A DNA stretch of 64,000 nucleotides, taken from Pseudomonas moraviensis (GTDB lineage: Bacteria; Pseudomonadota; Gammaproteobacteria; Pseudomonadales; Pseudomonadaceae). The stretch spans positions 806,001 through 870,000 of the forward strand of contig NZ_LT629788.1 in the NCBI RefSeq assembly GCF_900105805.1, read 5' to 3'. The notes under the pieces were generated by a model, which saw only the letters and a list, made by a program, of their open reading frames with translations, was not told where the DNA came from and did no database searches. The translations under genes were made by a program, and so were the position numbers. Positions within the stretch are counted from its first letter, which is position 1; each line of letters starts with the position of its first letter. Positions 1 through 7,549 of this stretch are shown here, piece after piece.

Positions 1-198
1 AGGCAGGGTTCGGGCCGAAAATGGCCGTCGATAAATTCCACTCGATCTGCTGCTATGTTATGGAGTTTTATTGTTATGTGGCGTGTTGCCGCGCTCATTC
101 AAGTGCTTGAGTTTTAATAAATATGAAGCGGAACTGAAACGATATGGCTGCATCAGACGATCCTTCGTACGTATGCAAAAGGGAAGACTGCCCGAGAC

Positions 199-1005
199 TC
201 AGGCAGTCGATATCAGACCCCGCATCAGGCGATAGCCGTAGCCGCGGATGCTCTGAATCGCGTTTGTACCATACATGTCCTTGATTTTTCCACGCAAGCG
301 GCTGATTGATTTCTCCAGTGCCCGAGGATCGTAGAAATTGGCGTTGAGGCCCATGATGCTGGCGATTTCATCATGGCTCAGAATGTGATTGGCGGTCTGC
401 GCAAAGGCCTCGAGGATCTTCATCTCGGCGAAAGAAATATCGAGTTTGCGCCGACTGTCCAGCAGGCAGATCCGCGTCGGATCAAGCGTCAGAGTGATAT
501 CCCGCTGCCAGTCTTCGCTGTTGAAGAACTCCGTGAGCAAGTCGTCGCTGTCATCGCTCAGTGTGTTGAGCTTGATACAGGCATCGGCGCCGGCGAGATA
601 ATACTTGATCTTGTTGACCGCCCCGCGGCCGGTGATGACTGCGCAAATAAGCGGTTTCAAGTTCGCATCACGCAGATTCTGTATAAGCGCCAAATTGTCT
701 TCGAGGGCCTGTGGGCTATCGATGATGAGGAAGATGGCGCGATAGGAATCGATGTAGCGCTGCTGTTTATATGAACTAGTGAAAGCACCTGTTTCCAGGA
801 TCATATCGGGCTGCACGTGCTTTGCGATCAGCGTCGTAAAATGATCGGCCACACCCAAGGTACGACCCAGAGCAAGAACACCGGATTCATCATTTGTCGG
901 GCGCGGACTTCTAGTCGCCAAGTTCCCTGAGAGCATCATGCGTTGACTCGAATTAGGTGCTGACATCGGGATGTTAAAGCACCGGTTCTCATCTGTGACT
1001 GACAA
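199..1005 (-). CDS. OmpR-type winged-helix regulator with degenerate receiver-like N-terminus
   Basis: The C-terminal ~100 residues (about 165-265) have the pattern of an OmpR/PhoB DNA-binding domain: a beta-strand lead-in, a helix with 'FAEMKILEAFAQ', the recognition-helix region 'KSISRLRGKIKD' and the wing 'IRGYGYRL'. The first ~150 residues look alpha/beta and receiver-like ('AIFLIIDS', 'GADACIKL'). I cannot place the usual acidic pocket and phospho-acceptor Asp with confidence, so control may not be by phosphorylation. The longest frame starts at a TTG (1003-1005). An ATG at 964-966 is an alternative; neither has a clear ribosome site. It has no co-oriented neighbour, so its target is unknown. 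Confidence 0.7.
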   Translation of the reverse strand: MSVTDENRCFNIPMSAPNSSQRMMLSGNLATRSPRPTNDESGVLALGRTLGVADHFTTLIAKHVQPDMILETGAFTSSYKQQRYIDSYRAIFLIIDSPQALEDNLALIQNLRDANLKPLICAVITGRGAVNKIKYYLAGADACIKLNTLSDDSDDLLTEFFNSEDWQRDITLTLDPTRICLLDSRRKLDISFAEMKILEAFAQTANHILSHDEIASIMGLNANFYDPRALEKSISRLRGKIKDMYGTNAIQSIRGYGYRLMRGLISTA

Positions 1006-1511
1006 TTGGTAACATTTACGCGGATTTTAGACGTGTCTCCCGAGTTTTCTAACAATAAGTAAGCTTTTCAAGCTTTTAGTTGATTTTTCGGGGGTTGTGA
1101 ACTAATGCGTGGGTGATGGCTATATGCAATGGTGCCACTATTTTGAGCTTATAGCGATGGCTTTGTCTATGTCCTTTTGCCATGGGTTGGCCATGTCCTG
1201 ATTGTGTGAAGTTGATCACATTTCATATCTGAACTGAAATAATTGTTGTAATAGATGTAAATTTTTCCAGTTAAGTTCGTCGACCGACGATTACTAACAT
1301 GACTTGAGTGTGGCAATCCGTTAGACCTATTCTTCAACACCAAAAGATCGCAGCCTTCGGCAGCTCCTACGCTTGAAATGCGTTCCCCTACAGGAGCTGC
1401 CGAAGCCTGCGATCTTTTGATATTCATAAAAGCCAATTGTGTAACTTCAGATACTCAACCCCTGAGTGTTATTGACCGGTCGCTCGTCTTGAGTGCTCTG
1501 ACGGAGGATTA
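1006..1511. other. intergenic region upstream of uppP, no gene
   Basis: About 500 bp, AT-rich, between a leftward regulator and rightward uppP. I see no convincing coding frame. It holds the REP-type inverted repeat listed separately. The uppP promoter should lie between that repeat and 1500. A ribosome site (GGAGGATT) sits just before the uppP ATG. Confidence 0.6.
1341..1419. repeat. REP-type inverted repeat pair
   Basis: Two long arms in inverted orientation: 'AAAAGATCGCAGCCTTCGGC' plus AGCTCCTAC, and its near-exact reverse complement ending 'GGCTTCGGCAGCTCCTG...'. They are separated by ~20 bp. This is the common 'GATCGCAGCCTTCGGCAGC' intergenic repeat of fluorescent Pseudomonas. It can fold into a long cruciform or hairpin. 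Confidence 0.85.
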
Positions 1512-2345
1512 ATGGATTTCTGGACCCTTTTCCAGGTGTTGATATTGGGCGCGGTAGAAGGCTTGACCGAGTTCTTGCCGATCTCGAGTACCGGTCACCA
1601 GATTATTGTCGCCGACCTGCTCGAATTCGGCGGCGAACGCGCGATGGCGTTCAACATCATTATTCAACTGGGGGCTATTCTTGCGGTGGTGTGGGAATTC
1701 CGTCCGAAGATCTTCGAAATCGTCAAAGGCCTGCCCACCGAGCGCAATGCACAGCGTTTTACCCTTAATCTGCTGATCGCGTTTCTCCCCGCCGTTATCC
1801 TTGGCGTGTTATTCGCCGACGCGATCCATGAATATCTCTTCAACCCGATCACCGTTGCGGTTGCCCTGGTTGTCGGCGGCATCGTCATGTTATGGGCGGA
1901 ACAGCGCAGCCATGTGGTCAGCGTCGAACATGTCGACGACATGCGCTGGTCTCACGCGCTAAAAGTCGGTTTCGTACAATGCCTGGCGATGATTCCCGGC
2001 ACCTCGCGCTCCGGTTCGACCATCATCGGCGGTCTGCTCTTCGGCCTCTCACGCAAAGCCGCGACCGAGTTCTCGTTCTTCCTCGCCATGCCGACCATGG
2101 TCGGCGCCGCGGTGTACTCCGGCTATAAATACCGCGACCTGTTTCAGCCCAACGACCTGCCAGTCTTCGCCCTTGGCTTCGTCACCGCATTCATCTTTGC
2201 GATGATCGCCGTGCGTGGCTTGCTGAAGTTTATTGCCAACCACAGCTATGCGGCGTTCGCGTGGTATCGGATCGGTTTTGGATTGTTGATTCTGGCGACT
2301 TGGGTGTTTGGCTGGGTGAACTGGACGGCGGCTGCGGCCGCTTGA
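1512..2345 (+). CDS. uppP: undecaprenyl-diphosphatase UppP (BacA)
   Basis: An integral membrane enzyme that dephosphorylates undecaprenyl pyrophosphate, recycling the lipid carrier for peptidoglycan and other envelope polymers. Its activity also gives bacitracin resistance. The two family signatures are present: 'EGLTEFLPISSTGH' (residues 16-29) and 'PGTSRSGST' (about 161-169), which form the active site. The 277-aa length and alternating hydrophobic segments fit the family. The ATG at 1512 follows a good GGAGG site by about 7 nt. It is convergent with dusA, 45 bp away. Confidence 0.97.
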   Translation: MDFWTLFQVLILGAVEGLTEFLPISSTGHQIIVADLLEFGGERAMAFNIIIQLGAILAVVWEFRPKIFEIVKGLPTERNAQRFTLNLLIAFLPAVILGVLFADAIHEYLFNPITVAVALVVGGIVMLWAEQRSHVVSVEHVDDMRWSHALKVGFVQCLAMIPGTSRSGSTIIGGLLFGLSRKAATEFSFFLAMPTMVGAAVYSGYKYRDLFQPNDLPVFALGFVTAFIFAMIAVRGLLKFIANHSYAAFAWYRIGFGLLILATWVFGWVNWTAAAAA

Positions 2346-2351
2346 GGCGTC

Positions 2352-2380
2352 AAGCCAGGCGGATCAAACCGCCCGGCTGA
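2352..2380. terminator. possible hairpin between convergent uppP and dusA
   Basis: AGCC and GGCGG pair with CCGCC and GGCT around a short loop (2353-2378), in the 44-bp gap between convergent genes. There is no T-run, so it is a weak, possibly bidirectional terminator candidate. Confidence 0.3.
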
Positions 2381-2389
2381 TGAGGGGCA

Positions 2390-3409
2390 TCAACGCCCTT
2401 CAAGCAACTCCGCCGCCTGATCCAGCAACGCCAGCGGATCCGTGGCCTTGTGAATATCCACCGACAACAGCTGCCGAAACTTGCGCGCCCCGGGGAAACC
2501 GGTACCCAAACCCAGCACATGCCGCGTGATGTGATGCATCGCACCACCGGCCAGCAGATGTTCGGCGATATAAGGCCGCAACTGCGCCAACGCTTCAGAC
2601 CGGCTGATCACCGGCGCGTTACTGCCGAACAACTGCTGATCGACCTCTGCCAGCAAATACGGATTGTGATAAGCCTCACGCCCCAACATCACACCGTCGA
2701 AAGTCTGCAGATGCTCATGGCAGGCCTCCATGGTCTTGATCCCGCCGTTCAGCACAATCTCCAGCTCCGGAAAATCCGCCTTCAACTGCGCCGCGACGTC
2801 ATAACGCAACGGCGGAATGTCGCGATTCTCCTTCGGCGACAACCCTTCGAGAATCGCAATCCGCGCATGCACGGTAAAACTCGTGCACCCGGCATCGCGC
2901 ACCGTACCGACGAAATCGCACAGCTCGGCATAACTGTCGCGTCCGTTGATGCCGATGCGGTGCTTTACCGTCACCGGAATCGACACCGCATCGCGCATCG
3001 CCTTCACACAATCCGCCACAAGCTGCGGATGCCCCATCAGGCACGCGCCGATCATGTTGTTCTGCACACGATCGCTCGGGCAGCCAACGTTCAGGTTCAC
3101 TTCGTCGTAGCCATGCTCTTGCGCCATACGCGCGCAGGCGGCGAGATCGAGCGGAACGCTACCGCCCAGCTGCAACGCGAGCGGGTGTTCGGCTTCGTGG
3201 TGACGGAGAAAACGTTCGTGATCGCCGTTGAGCAACGCGCCAGTGGTGACCATTTCGGTGTAGAGCAGGGCGTGCTTGGACAGCAGGCGCAGGAAGTACC
3301 GGCAATGGCGGTCCGTCCAATCCATCATCGGGGCCACGCTGAAGCGGCGAGACGGCTCGGAACGGGTGAGGCTAGTGTTAACGCGCGCTTCAGATTTTTC
3401 GGGTTTCAT
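2390..3409 (-). CDS. dusA: tRNA-dihydrouridine(20/20a) synthase DusA; 5' end replaced by prophage
   Basis: An FMN-dependent enzyme that reduces U20/U20a in the tRNA D-loop. The sequence has 'FSVAPMMDWTDRHCR' near the N-terminus, 'NVGCPSDRVQ' with catalytic Cys110, 'KHRIG' and 'LNGGIKT' (flavin binding). The 339-aa length is normal. Codons for about residues 18-32 overlap attL (3314-3358), so the start region (MKPEKSEARV...) comes from the integrated element. The host's original start survives at 46861-46950. DusA therefore stays full length but probably has a new promoter and start in the lysogen. It is divergent from the integrase gene 102 bp away. Confidence 0.97.
   Translation of the reverse strand: MKPEKSEARVNTSLTRSEPSRRFSVAPMMDWTDRHCRYFLRLLSKHALLYTEMVTTGALLNGDHERFLRHHEAEHPLALQLGGSVPLDLAACARMAQEHGYDEVNLNVGCPSDRVQNNMIGACLMGHPQLVADCVKAMRDAVSIPVTVKHRIGINGRDSYAELCDFVGTVRDAGCTSFTVHARIAILEGLSPKENRDIPPLRYDVAAQLKADFPELEIVLNGGIKTMEACHEHLQTFDGVMLGREAYHNPYLLAEVDQQLFGSNAPVISRSEALAQLRPYIAEHLLAGGAMHHITRHVLGLGTGFPGARKFRQLLSVDIHKATDPLALLDQAAELLEGR
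3314..3358. other. attL: left attachment site inside dusA
   Basis: This 45-bp stretch of the dusA 5' region is repeated at 46864-46908 with 4 mismatches. The first 15 bp (CGTCCAATCCATCAT) are identical and probably contain the crossover. The differences fall in codons for the same peptide (RRFSVAP), so they are silent, as expected for an element that carries a foreign copy of the dusA start. Confidence 0.9.
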
Positions 3410-3467
3410 TGATACTGATCTTTTATACAGCGGTTTTTACCCATTTTTCCTTGTTTTTCGAAGTCGG

Positions 3468-3505
3468 TTGCTACAATGTAGCAAGTGAATTCGGCAATGT
3501 AGCAA
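3468..3505. promoter_or_regulatory. palindrome and half-repeat upstream of integrase
   Basis: TTGCTACA-A-TGTAGCAA (3468-3484) is a perfect 17-bp palindrome. A third TGTAGCAA lies at 3498-3505, seven bases before the integrase ATG. The position between divergent dusA and int suggests a site for a regulator, an excisionase or the integrase itself. Confidence 0.5.
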
Positions 3506-3511
3506 CTGGAA

Positions 3512-4627
3512 ATGGGCACGATCACATCACGCAAGCGCAAGGACAACTCGACGGCCTACACGGCGCAGATACGGATCAATCGGGATGGGCGCACAGTTTA
3601 TCAGGAAAGCCAAACCTTCGACCGAAAGCAGGTCGCCCAGGCATGGATCAAACGGCGTGAGACGGAGCTGTCCGAGCCTGGTGCAATCGAGCGAGCGAAC
3701 CGCAAGGGTGTGACGATCAGAAAGATGATCGAGCAGTACCTGGATGAGTACGAAAAGATCCGGCCGTTGGGTAAGACAAAGAACGCCACACTCAATGCGA
3801 TCAAGGATACCTGGTTAGGTGGTCTCGACGACTCGGCGCTGACCAGTCAGAAGCTGGTGGAGTTCGCGCAGTGGCGGATGAGTAAAGAGGGCGGCGGTGT
3901 TCAGGCGCAGACGGTCGGTAATGATCTCTCGCACCTGGGTGCAGTCCTGTCTGTGGCGCGGCCGGCGTGGGGCTACGAGGTGGATCCTTTGGCCATGCCT
4001 GACGCGCGCAAGGTGCTGCGAAAGCTGGGCATGGTGAGCAAGAGCAAGGAACGGAACCGCCGTCCGACGCTGGAGGAACTGGACAAGCTGATGACGCATT
4101 TCTTTGAGATGCAGACGCGTCATAAAGCCCAGATCAACATGCCGAAGATGATTGCCTTCGCTCTCTTCTCGACGCGCCGGCAGGAGGAGATCACGCGGAT
4201 TCGCTGGGATGACCTCGACGAGTCCCGGCAGGCGGTCCTTGTGCGTGACATGAAGAATCCCGGGCAGAAAATCGGTAATAACGTGTGGTGTCACTTGCCT
4301 GATGAGGCCTGGGCGATCCTTCAGAGCATGCCCAAGACCGAGCGGGAGATCTTTCCGTACAACTCAAGGTCGGTATCCGCATCGTTCACACGGGCGTGCC
4401 CGCTGCTGGGGATTGAGGACCTGCACTTCCATGATCTAAGGCACGAAGGGGTGAGCCGTCTGTTCGAGATGGACTGGGACATTCCGCGGGTATCTAGTGT
4501 CTCGGGTCACCGCGATTGGAACTCCTTGCGCAGGTATACACATCTACGTGGGAGAGGTGATCGGTATGATCAATGGCGATGGCTTGAGGCACTGCTAGGG
4601 GGAGAAAACTCTAGTGGACAATCTTAA
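3512..4627 (+). CDS. tyrosine recombinase (dusA-type prophage integrase)
   Basis: A site-specific recombinase for insertion at dusA. The N-terminal ~60 residues resemble the arm-binding domain of phage integrases. The C-terminal catalytic domain shows the Arg of 'STRRQEEITRIRW' (~residue 222), 'HDLRHEG' (~306-312), 'SGHRDW' (~331-336) and the nucleophile in 'RRYTHL' (~Tyr342). The 371-aa length fits the integrases known to use the dusA 5' end. It sits immediately beside attL and reads into the element, the usual arrangement. The ATG at 3512 follows a TGTAGCAACTGG stretch; the ribosome site is weak. Confidence 0.95.
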   Translation: MGTITSRKRKDNSTAYTAQIRINRDGRTVYQESQTFDRKQVAQAWIKRRETELSEPGAIERANRKGVTIRKMIEQYLDEYEKIRPLGKTKNATLNAIKDTWLGGLDDSALTSQKLVEFAQWRMSKEGGGVQAQTVGNDLSHLGAVLSVARPAWGYEVDPLAMPDARKVLRKLGMVSKSKERNRRPTLEELDKLMTHFFEMQTRHKAQINMPKMIAFALFSTRRQEEITRIRWDDLDESRQAVLVRDMKNPGQKIGNNVWCHLPDEAWAILQSMPKTEREIFPYNSRSVSASFTRACPLLGIEDLHFHDLRHEGVSRLFEMDWDIPRVSSVSGHRDWNSLRRYTHLRGRGDRYDQWRWLEALLGGENSSGQS

Positions 4628-4677
4628 GCGTTATCAGTAGCGTTGGCAAAAAGCCATCAAGGAATAGGGAAACATTG

Positions 4678-6231
4678 ATGTTGAAGCTTAAAGATATATA
4701 TCTTGGGAGTACTGATGCGAAAAATGAAATGCTCAGTAATAGTCCCGAGGAATTTAAGAGATTTGTCGATTCGTTTGTTGTTCCTCCAGCGCTAACTATT
4801 AATAAGTTTACTGATAGAAGCAAGTATTATGTTGTGGGGCTAAAAGGCACAGGTAAGACAGCGCTGTTGCGTTATATTTCTATTAAGTTGGAGGAGGAGC
4901 TTGGTTCAATTTCAACTTTTGTACTTTTCAAGTCTGAAGTCGATGAGGACCTTCGGAAGGATTTCTCCAAAGCGGCACGAGTGCAGATTGTTAATGAGAA
5001 TAGCGATGCTTTCGATGGTGATGATCTTGAATCGGTTTGGCGTTGGTTTATTTATAGGAAAATAGCGGCAGTAATTCAGGAAAAGAATGTCGACGCATTT
5101 CAAGATAATGCAAATCTAGCTAGATTCATTGCGGTGGTCAGCTCGGAGGCGCTAACGCAGCCTGAGAAGGCTGGGTTGATTAGGCTGGTTCCAAATATTC
5201 GGAAAGGCAGTATCGAAATTAGCAAAACTCCGAAATTAGGACTAGAGTTTGATTGGGATGAAAATGGAAAGGCTAAGGTAAATTTTAATGATCTTGTAAG
5301 GCAGGCAGATGCTGCGTTTAATAGTCTCGATCCGAGTAGTCAACGGCTGAATATCTTTTTTGATGAGTTAGAGTTAAACTACGGTACGAGCAAGCAGTAT
5401 CAGCGCGACTCACGTTTAGTGAGAGATTTGATTGTTTCTATTGAGAAATTGAATGCGTATTCGAAGAGGCTGGGGTTTCCCTTGTGTCTCTACGCAGCAA
5501 TTCGATCTGAAGTTTTAGTTTCGGTTGAAGCCCTTGGTAAGGAAATAAATAAGCCTATTGCTGATTTTGGTTCGATTATTCACTGGAATCGTCCGGGGTT
5601 GAGTGCGGCGCAGCAACCATTGTTGAACATAGTTGAGCAAAGGATAAATAATGCAAGAGTTGAGGCAGGTCTTGAGGTATTGAGTTCAATTGATTTGTGG
5701 AAGGATTATTTTCCTCAGTTCATTCACAAGCAAATGCCGCAAGTTTATATACTTCATAATTCTTGGTATCGTCCGAGAGACATAGTTAGGCTGTTGATCT
5801 CTGTGCAGGATCAGTATCCTGATGAGAAAAGTTTTATTCTTCAGGGGCTAGAGGCAGTAAGAAAAGCGTATTCTACTGCGTCGTGGGTAGAACTTACCGA
5901 GGAGCTCAAAGCCAAGTATAAACCTGGCGAGGTTGAAGGGATTAAATATATATTTTATGGCTTCAAACAGATCTGTAGTTTGAGCGATCTCATAGCTCGT
6001 GCAGATATCGTGGCAGTAGATCATAAAGAAACCCGTGAACTACTCGCAAGAGTTTCAATAAGGGAAGTGGTAAAGGATCTCTTCCGTATAGGCGTCATAG
6101 GAAATATTGGGCCTCGTGGTTCTCACATGAGATTCTCATTTCGAGGGGATGACGAGATACTTTTTGAGCAGGATATATTTATTCACAATGCGCTCTGTGC
6201 GCATCTATCTATTAGTCGCGAATATAGATAA
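4678..6231 (+). CDS. P-loop ATPase of unknown function (resembles Sll1717/FunZ-like proteins)
   Basis: The Walker A motif is 'VGLKGTGKTALL' (about residues 59-70). 'LNIFFDELEL' (~222-231) is a plausible Walker B. The rest is a mostly helical ~517-aa protein with no membrane segment. I place it tentatively with the phage and defence-island P-loop ATPases called Sll1717 or FunZ-like; the biochemical role is unknown. The ATG at 4678 has AGGGA 7 nt upstream; a TTG just before it is less likely. Base composition is clearly more AT-rich than the integrase and early genes, which suggests separately acquired cargo. It ends 10 nt before a strong hairpin terminator. Confidence 0.6.
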   Translation: MLKLKDIYLGSTDAKNEMLSNSPEEFKRFVDSFVVPPALTINKFTDRSKYYVVGLKGTGKTALLRYISIKLEEELGSISTFVLFKSEVDEDLRKDFSKAARVQIVNENSDAFDGDDLESVWRWFIYRKIAAVIQEKNVDAFQDNANLARFIAVVSSEALTQPEKAGLIRLVPNIRKGSIEISKTPKLGLEFDWDENGKAKVNFNDLVRQADAAFNSLDPSSQRLNIFFDELELNYGTSKQYQRDSRLVRDLIVSIEKLNAYSKRLGFPLCLYAAIRSEVLVSVEALGKEINKPIADFGSIIHWNRPGLSAAQQPLLNIVEQRINNARVEAGLEVLSSIDLWKDYFPQFIHKQMPQVYILHNSWYRPRDIVRLLISVQDQYPDEKSFILQGLEAVRKAYSTASWVELTEELKAKYKPGEVEGIKYIFYGFKQICSLSDLIARADIVAVDHKETRELLARVSIREVVKDLFRIGVIGNIGPRGSHMRFSFRGDDEILFEQDIFIHNALCAHLSISREYR

Positions 6232-6235
6232 AAAA

Positions 6236-6263
6236 GGAGAGGGGCTGATCAGCCCCTTTTTTA
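6236..6263. terminator. bidirectional rho-independent terminator
   Basis: GGGGCTGATCAGCCCC (6241-6256) is a perfect palindrome flanked by an A-run on the left and a T-run on the right. It can terminate both the rightward ATPase gene and the leftward early operon that ends at 6261. Confidence 0.85.
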
Positions 6264-6530
6264 TCCCACTCGGTTCATGAGTTTATTGTGATCAGCTAAG
6301 GCTTTTTTCCGTTGGCAGTCTATGTAATCTGCGAGATCCCTGAGGTGGATGCCGAGCCCGGCTTTCTGGCTGTTTGGACCTAGCCGAACAATTGGTATGT
6401 CGATCTCGCCGGTAAGCTGTTTTGCTTTGAATTTTTCGACAGTTAAATTCATGTAGTCTGCACAGACTCGATCCAGGGGGATGACCGCTTGCCCGTTGTA
6501 CTGGGCCATCAAAAGGAAAAGGGTGTTCAT
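6261..6530 (-). CDS. PrtN-family pyocin/prophage activator (copy 1)
   Basis: An 89-aa protein with the features of the pyocin activator PrtN family (PF11112): 'MNTLFLLMAQYNGQAVIPLDRVC' at the N-terminus and 'SQKAGLGIHLRDLADYID' toward the end. In P. aeruginosa, PrtN activates pyocin genes and is itself repressed by PrtR. Here it is the last gene of the leftward early operon. Its ATG (6528-6530) overlaps the stop of the overprinted ORF (ATGA), with AGGAGG 4 nt before the start. A second family member is encoded at 8575-8892. Confidence 0.85.
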   Translation of the reverse strand: MNTLFLLMAQYNGQAVIPLDRVCADYMNLTVEKFKAKQLTGEIDIPIVRLGPNSQKAGLGIHLRDLADYIDCQRKKALADHNKLMNRVG

Positions 6531-7294
6531 GCAACCTCCTGATTAATGATTGCGGGAAAGCGATTCGAATGCGCTTGCAGCCACGACTGGAACCTGTCCT
6601 TTGCCAATGGCTTTAAGTCGGTCCACCCGATGGGCCACCCCATCAGCCACTCGGCCCATTCCGGGTTCAGATGACCACCATCCAGTGCCATCACGGCGTG
6701 ATCCAGGCGATCGTTCGAGCGGTCTGCCCCGGAACGGCGAGTCAGTGCGGCAGGGGAGGATCCTTTGGCCATGCTCGCCACCGGTGTTGGCCATCGTCTG
6801 ACGGGTGTCTTCTGCGATGAGCCAGATCCTGTCCCGCTGATGAGGGGCGCCGAGGTCAGCCGCTCCGATAACACCCCATCGCGCGTCATACCCGATTTCG
6901 GCAAGGTCACCGAGCACCACGGCAAGTCCTCTTCCCACAAGCAATGGTGAGTTCTCCAGTTCGACGTAGCGCGGTCGTACCTCATCGGTAATTCGTGCCA
7001 TCTGCTGCCACAGTCCAGAGCGGGCGCCGGCGATACCAAGGCCGTTGCCTGCAACCGAGATGTCCTGACAAGGAAATCCTCCCGAAACCACGTCAACAAG
7101 GCCTCTCCATGGTCGTCCGTCAAAACTGCACACGTCAGACCAAATCGGGAAAGGCGGGAGCAGTCCATCGGCTTGTCGTTGCGCCAGTATCTGTGCGGCG
7201 TAGGCATCACGCTCAACGGCGCAGACGGTGCGCCAGCCGAGGAGGTGTCCGCCGAGTATTCCGCCACCAGCGCCTGCGAAAAGAGCCAGCTCAT
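6527..7294 (-). CDS. possible overprinted 255-aa ORF on the cytosine methyltransferase gene
   Basis: An open frame shifted +1 from the methyltransferase. It starts (ATG 7292-7294) 4 nt inside that gene and ends 16 nt after its stop. Its TGA overlaps the PrtN-like ATG in the same ATGA manner as other junctions of this operon. The protein is Trp-rich, with 'LSRFGLT' and 'LTWFREDF' in the N-terminal half and 'LNPEWAEWLMGWPIGWTDLK' at the C-terminus. I recall similar C-termini in proteins annotated in other phages, but cannot verify this here. It is either a true dual-coding gene or a conserved shadow frame; its function is unknown. Confidence 0.4.
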   Translation of the reverse strand: MSWLFSQALVAEYSADTSSAGAPSAPLSVMPTPHRYWRNDKPMDCSRLSRFGLTCAVLTDDHGEALLTWFREDFLVRTSRLQATALVSPAPALDCGSRWHELPMRYDRATSNWRTHHCLWEEDLPWCSVTLPKSGMTRDGVLSERLTSAPLISGTGSGSSQKTPVRRWPTPVASMAKGSSPAALTRRSGADRSNDRLDHAVMALDGGHLNPEWAEWLMGWPIGWTDLKPLAKDRFQSWLQAHSNRFPAIINQEVA

Positions 7295-7298
7295 TCAC
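6543..7298 (-). CDS. DNA (cytosine-5) methyltransferase
   Basis: Transfers a methyl group from SAM to C5 of cytosine in a specific DNA site; in a prophage the likely role is protection from host restriction. The motifs are in order: I 'LFAGAGGG' (residues 5-12), IV 'GGFPCQDIS' with the catalytic Cys (~95-100), VI 'ELENS' (usually ENV), VIII 'QRDRIWLIA', and X 'AIGKGQVPVVAASAF' at the end. The stretch between VIII and X, the usual target-recognition area, is short, and 251 aa is small for the family. The start is GTG (7296-7298), overlapping the previous gene's stop (GTGA). A second frame covers nearly the whole gene. Confidence 0.88.
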   Translation of the reverse strand: MNELALFAGAGGGILGGHLLGWRTVCAVERDAYAAQILAQRQADGLLPPFPIWSDVCSFDGRPWRGLVDVVSGGFPCQDISVAGNGLGIAGARSGLWQQMARITDEVRPRYVELENSPLLVGRGLAVVLGDLAEIGYDARWGVIGAADLGAPHQRDRIWLIAEDTRQTMANTGGEHGQRILPCRTDSPFRGRPLERSPGSRRDGTGWWSSEPGMGRVADGVAHRVDRLKAIGKGQVPVVAASAFESLSRNH

Positions 7299-7549
7299 GC
7301 GGCCTCCAATAAAGAGCGCTTATACCCCTGAACAAGCTGCGCGGGGGGGCGATTCTGAGTGATTAGCGAGGCTTTGGGTGTGGCTGCCTCGCGCAGCTTC
7401 TCGTGGGGTATAAGACCCTCGGCAGAGCTGCAGGAAGAGGCAATGATGCTTGCTGCTGCGCAGCAGTTGTTGTTTACAGACGTGGCGATTCCGTTGTTAT
7501 TGCGGAGCAAAGCGGGTTGGGGTTGAGTGATGTTCAGTGCGTGCGTCAT
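7295..7549 (-). CDS. small phage protein of unknown function
   Basis: An 84-aa protein beginning MTHALNITQPQ. I recognise no domain; it contains an Asn/Cys/Ser/Ala-rich stretch (~residues 17-47). The ATG (7547-7549) has a very good GGAGG site 7 nt upstream and overlaps the stop of the HD-like gene (ATGA). Its own stop overlaps the methyltransferase GTG. This tight coupling on both sides is the main evidence that it is real. The frame runs further upstream without a better start. Confidence 0.6.
   Translation of the reverse strand: MTHALNITQPQPALLRNNNGIATSVNNNCCAAASIIASSCSSAEGLIPHEKLREAATPKASLITQNRPPAQLVQGYKRSLLEAA

Noticed and set aside
2450..3412. 320-aa open frame on the plus strand over dusA
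   Set aside because: Arg/His/Gln-rich shadow of dusA with no motif or ribosome site; dusA on the other strand is certain.
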